From Yoonia tamlensis (lineage in GTDB: Bacteria; Pseudomonadota; Alphaproteobacteria; Rhodobacterales; Rhodobacteraceae): DNA of 64,000 nt. The stretch lies in NCBI RefSeq assembly GCF_900115105.1, contig NZ_FOYP01000001.1, positions 2,010,097 to 2,074,096 on the forward strand, read 5' to 3'. The notes beneath the pieces are model-generated. The model searched no databases. It saw nothing but the letters and a program-made list of their open reading frames with translations, and was not told the origin of the DNA. The position numbers and the translations under genes are program-made. Shown piece by piece: positions 63,214 through 64,000 of this stretch; position 1 is the stretch's first letter, and each line of letters starts with the position of its first letter.

Positions 63214-63834
63214 CTATTGAAGCGACCATGTGAATGGCGTCCATATCCCAATCCGTACCCCAGCACCGCGCAGCAAGTCACCCACCCACGCATTACAAGT
63301 CCGCAACAGATGAAACCGCCCCGTTGCGGGGTAGAACCGATCAGTCGCGTTAAATCCTGGATGGGCGATGGGTCGATCCGATGCAAACCCGGCGGTGATG
63401 CCGCCGAGCAATGCATCAAATTGCGCTGGGCTTAACCGCAATCGCGGCAGGTCCAGATCAGCATGCAACGGCCCCGCCAGATCGACGCGCATTACAGCGT
63501 CATCGCCAGTCACGGCGCGCCAAACGGGGCGAACACTAAGGTCGGCATAGTCTCCGGTGGTGGTGTAAAAATCGCGCGCGCCCCAGCCAATGCTGATCCA
63601 CGCCACACCGGGGTGATTGATTGGCATGCCCGCCCCGGCCAGAAAACCCAACCTGTTGCGGACCTGTGGCGTCGCGGGGATCAAGATATCGGTGTGAATC
63701 GGTCCCGCAAAAAGCACAATTTCCACACCGCCCGTTTCAGGTGGCGGCGCACCTGTGCGGATCAACCCGCCAAATGTTCCCGCAAGGATATAAACGAGCG
63801 GTAATGAAAGCAGAAAAAGGCAAAGCCGCCGAAT
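63214..63834 (-). CDS. TIGR02117 / DUF2459 family protein with a non-standard start
   Basis: About 207 residues if it starts at the ATT at 63834-63832, which overlaps the stop of the zinc-finger gene (TAATT). The first 30 residues form a basic segment and one transmembrane helix (LIRRLCLFLLSLPLVYILAG), typical for this family, but no ATG, GTG or TTG precedes them; the only usual start in frame is TTG 63765, which would remove the helix. HTDILIP and the final GIWTPFTWSLQ are family-like. Function unknown. CTG 63813 is another rare possibility. Confidence 0.75.
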   Translation of the reverse strand: MRRLCLFLLSLPLVYILAGTFGGLIRTGAPPPETGGVEIVLFAGPIHTDILIPATPQVRNRLGFLAGAGMPINHPGVAWISIGWGARDFYTTTGDYADLSVRPVWRAVTGDDAVMRVDLAGPLHADLDLPRLRLSPAQFDALLGGITAGFASDRPIAHPGFNATDRFYPATGRFHLLRTCNAWVGDLLRGAGVRIGIWTPFTWSLQ

Positions 63835-64000
63835 TAGACTTTGCCTTCAAAATCCGCATGTACGATTTTTGCATCGCAATAGGGGCATTCGACAAAGCCG
63901 ACCTCATGCGGAATTTGCAGCCATACGCGCGGGTGGCCAAGGCCGCCGTCGCCACCATCACAGGCAATGCGCCAGTCGTTAACAATGCGGGTTTCTGGGG
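63834..64000 (-). CDS. Zinc-finger (CHCC) protein, 3' end only
   Basis: The last 54 residues are in the window on the minus strand: they read RIVNDWRIACDGGDGGLGHP, then WLQI, and VECPYCDAK near the end, then a stop. This is the CHCC zinc-finger seen in the NDUFS6 subunit of complex I and in small alphaproteobacterial proteins of about 60 residues. The start lies just beyond the right edge. It is probably co-transcribed with the TIGR02117-type gene downstream. Confidence 0.82.
   Translation of the reverse strand, partial: PETRIVNDWRIACDGGDGGLGHPRVWLQIPHEVGFVECPYCDAKIVHADFEGKV

Noticed and set aside
61992-63233. 413-codon frame antisense to polA
   Set aside because: polA is certain in the other frame; composition is that of a shadow.
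63737-63985. 82-codon minus-strand frame at the right end
   Set aside because: The zinc-finger and TIGR02117 frames explain the same DNA with conserved motifs.
1-64000. Mobile elements, CRISPR arrays, phage or defence islands
   Set aside because: No transposase, integrase, direct-repeat array or defence-gene signature was seen in the window.

Overview
The window is an ordinary-looking chromosomal stretch from an alphaproteobacterium, most likely a marine Roseobacter-group member of the Rhodobacteraceae. The reasons are the GC-rich coding DNA, the cytochrome cy that starts MFDTMT, TrcR next to core genes, the split heme genes hemC/hemE/hemF, the small SRP RNA, the glcDEF genes and many conserved Rhodobacterales proteins of unknown function. 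I see no insertion sequence, integrase, prophage, CRISPR array or rRNA operon, and no stretch over 300 bases without a gene or RNA.

Layout. 1-0.3 kb: the 5' end of a 5-hydroxyisourate hydrolase gene (cut by the edge) and a CAT-anticodon tRNA. 0.4-8.5 kb: a GlcD-like FAD oxidase, heme genes hemC, hemE and hemF, a LysE exporter, a lipoprotein, an SDR, an RsmC-like methylase and ClpS. 8.7-18.5 kb: a D-Ala-D-Ala carboxypeptidase with a SPOR tail, an exported YHYH-domain pair, the yejABEF peptide importer and membrane-anchored cytochrome cy. 18.6-24.6 kb: pheA, nudC, the SRP RNA gene, rsgA, a tyrosine phosphatase and a Tat-exported multicopper oxidase. 24.8-27.6 kb: the dnaX-ebfC-recR cluster. 27.6-34 kb: a LysR/methylase pair, trcR, an RNase T2, a hydrolase and gabD. 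34-43.8 kb: a membrane-bound AraC regulator beside a membrane protein, an ECF-sigma/VWA pair, a WYL regulator, glyoxalase-like proteins, a MATE pump and a hydroxypyruvate isomerase. 43.8-50.5 kb: a tightly overlapping moxR-DUF58-DUF4159-membrane protein operon. 51.6-55.9 kb: the glycolate oxidase operon glcD-glcE-(membrane ORF)-glcF with its own promoter. 55.9-57.4 kb: a trypsin-like protease and a small heat-shock gene. 57.5-60.2 kb: an Old Yellow Enzyme type demethylase divergent from a TetR regulator, more A/T-rich than its surroundings. 60.3-64 kb: polA, a TIGR02117-type membrane protein and a zinc-finger protein cut by the edge.

The most informative regulatory reads are: (i) an RpoH-type promoter and a ROSE-like RNA thermometer that buries the ribosome site of the small heat-shock gene; (ii) a TetR/OYE divergent region where one palindrome is made of two back-to-back -35 hexamers and tetR looks leaderless; (iii) a sigma70 promoter wrapped in an inverted repeat in front of glcD. 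Poorly described gene sets worth a look are the YHYH protein with its translationally coupled partner, the sigma/VWA pair, the AraC-membrane/7-TM pair and the small membrane protein inside the glc operon. No wholly new multi-gene system stands out with strong support.
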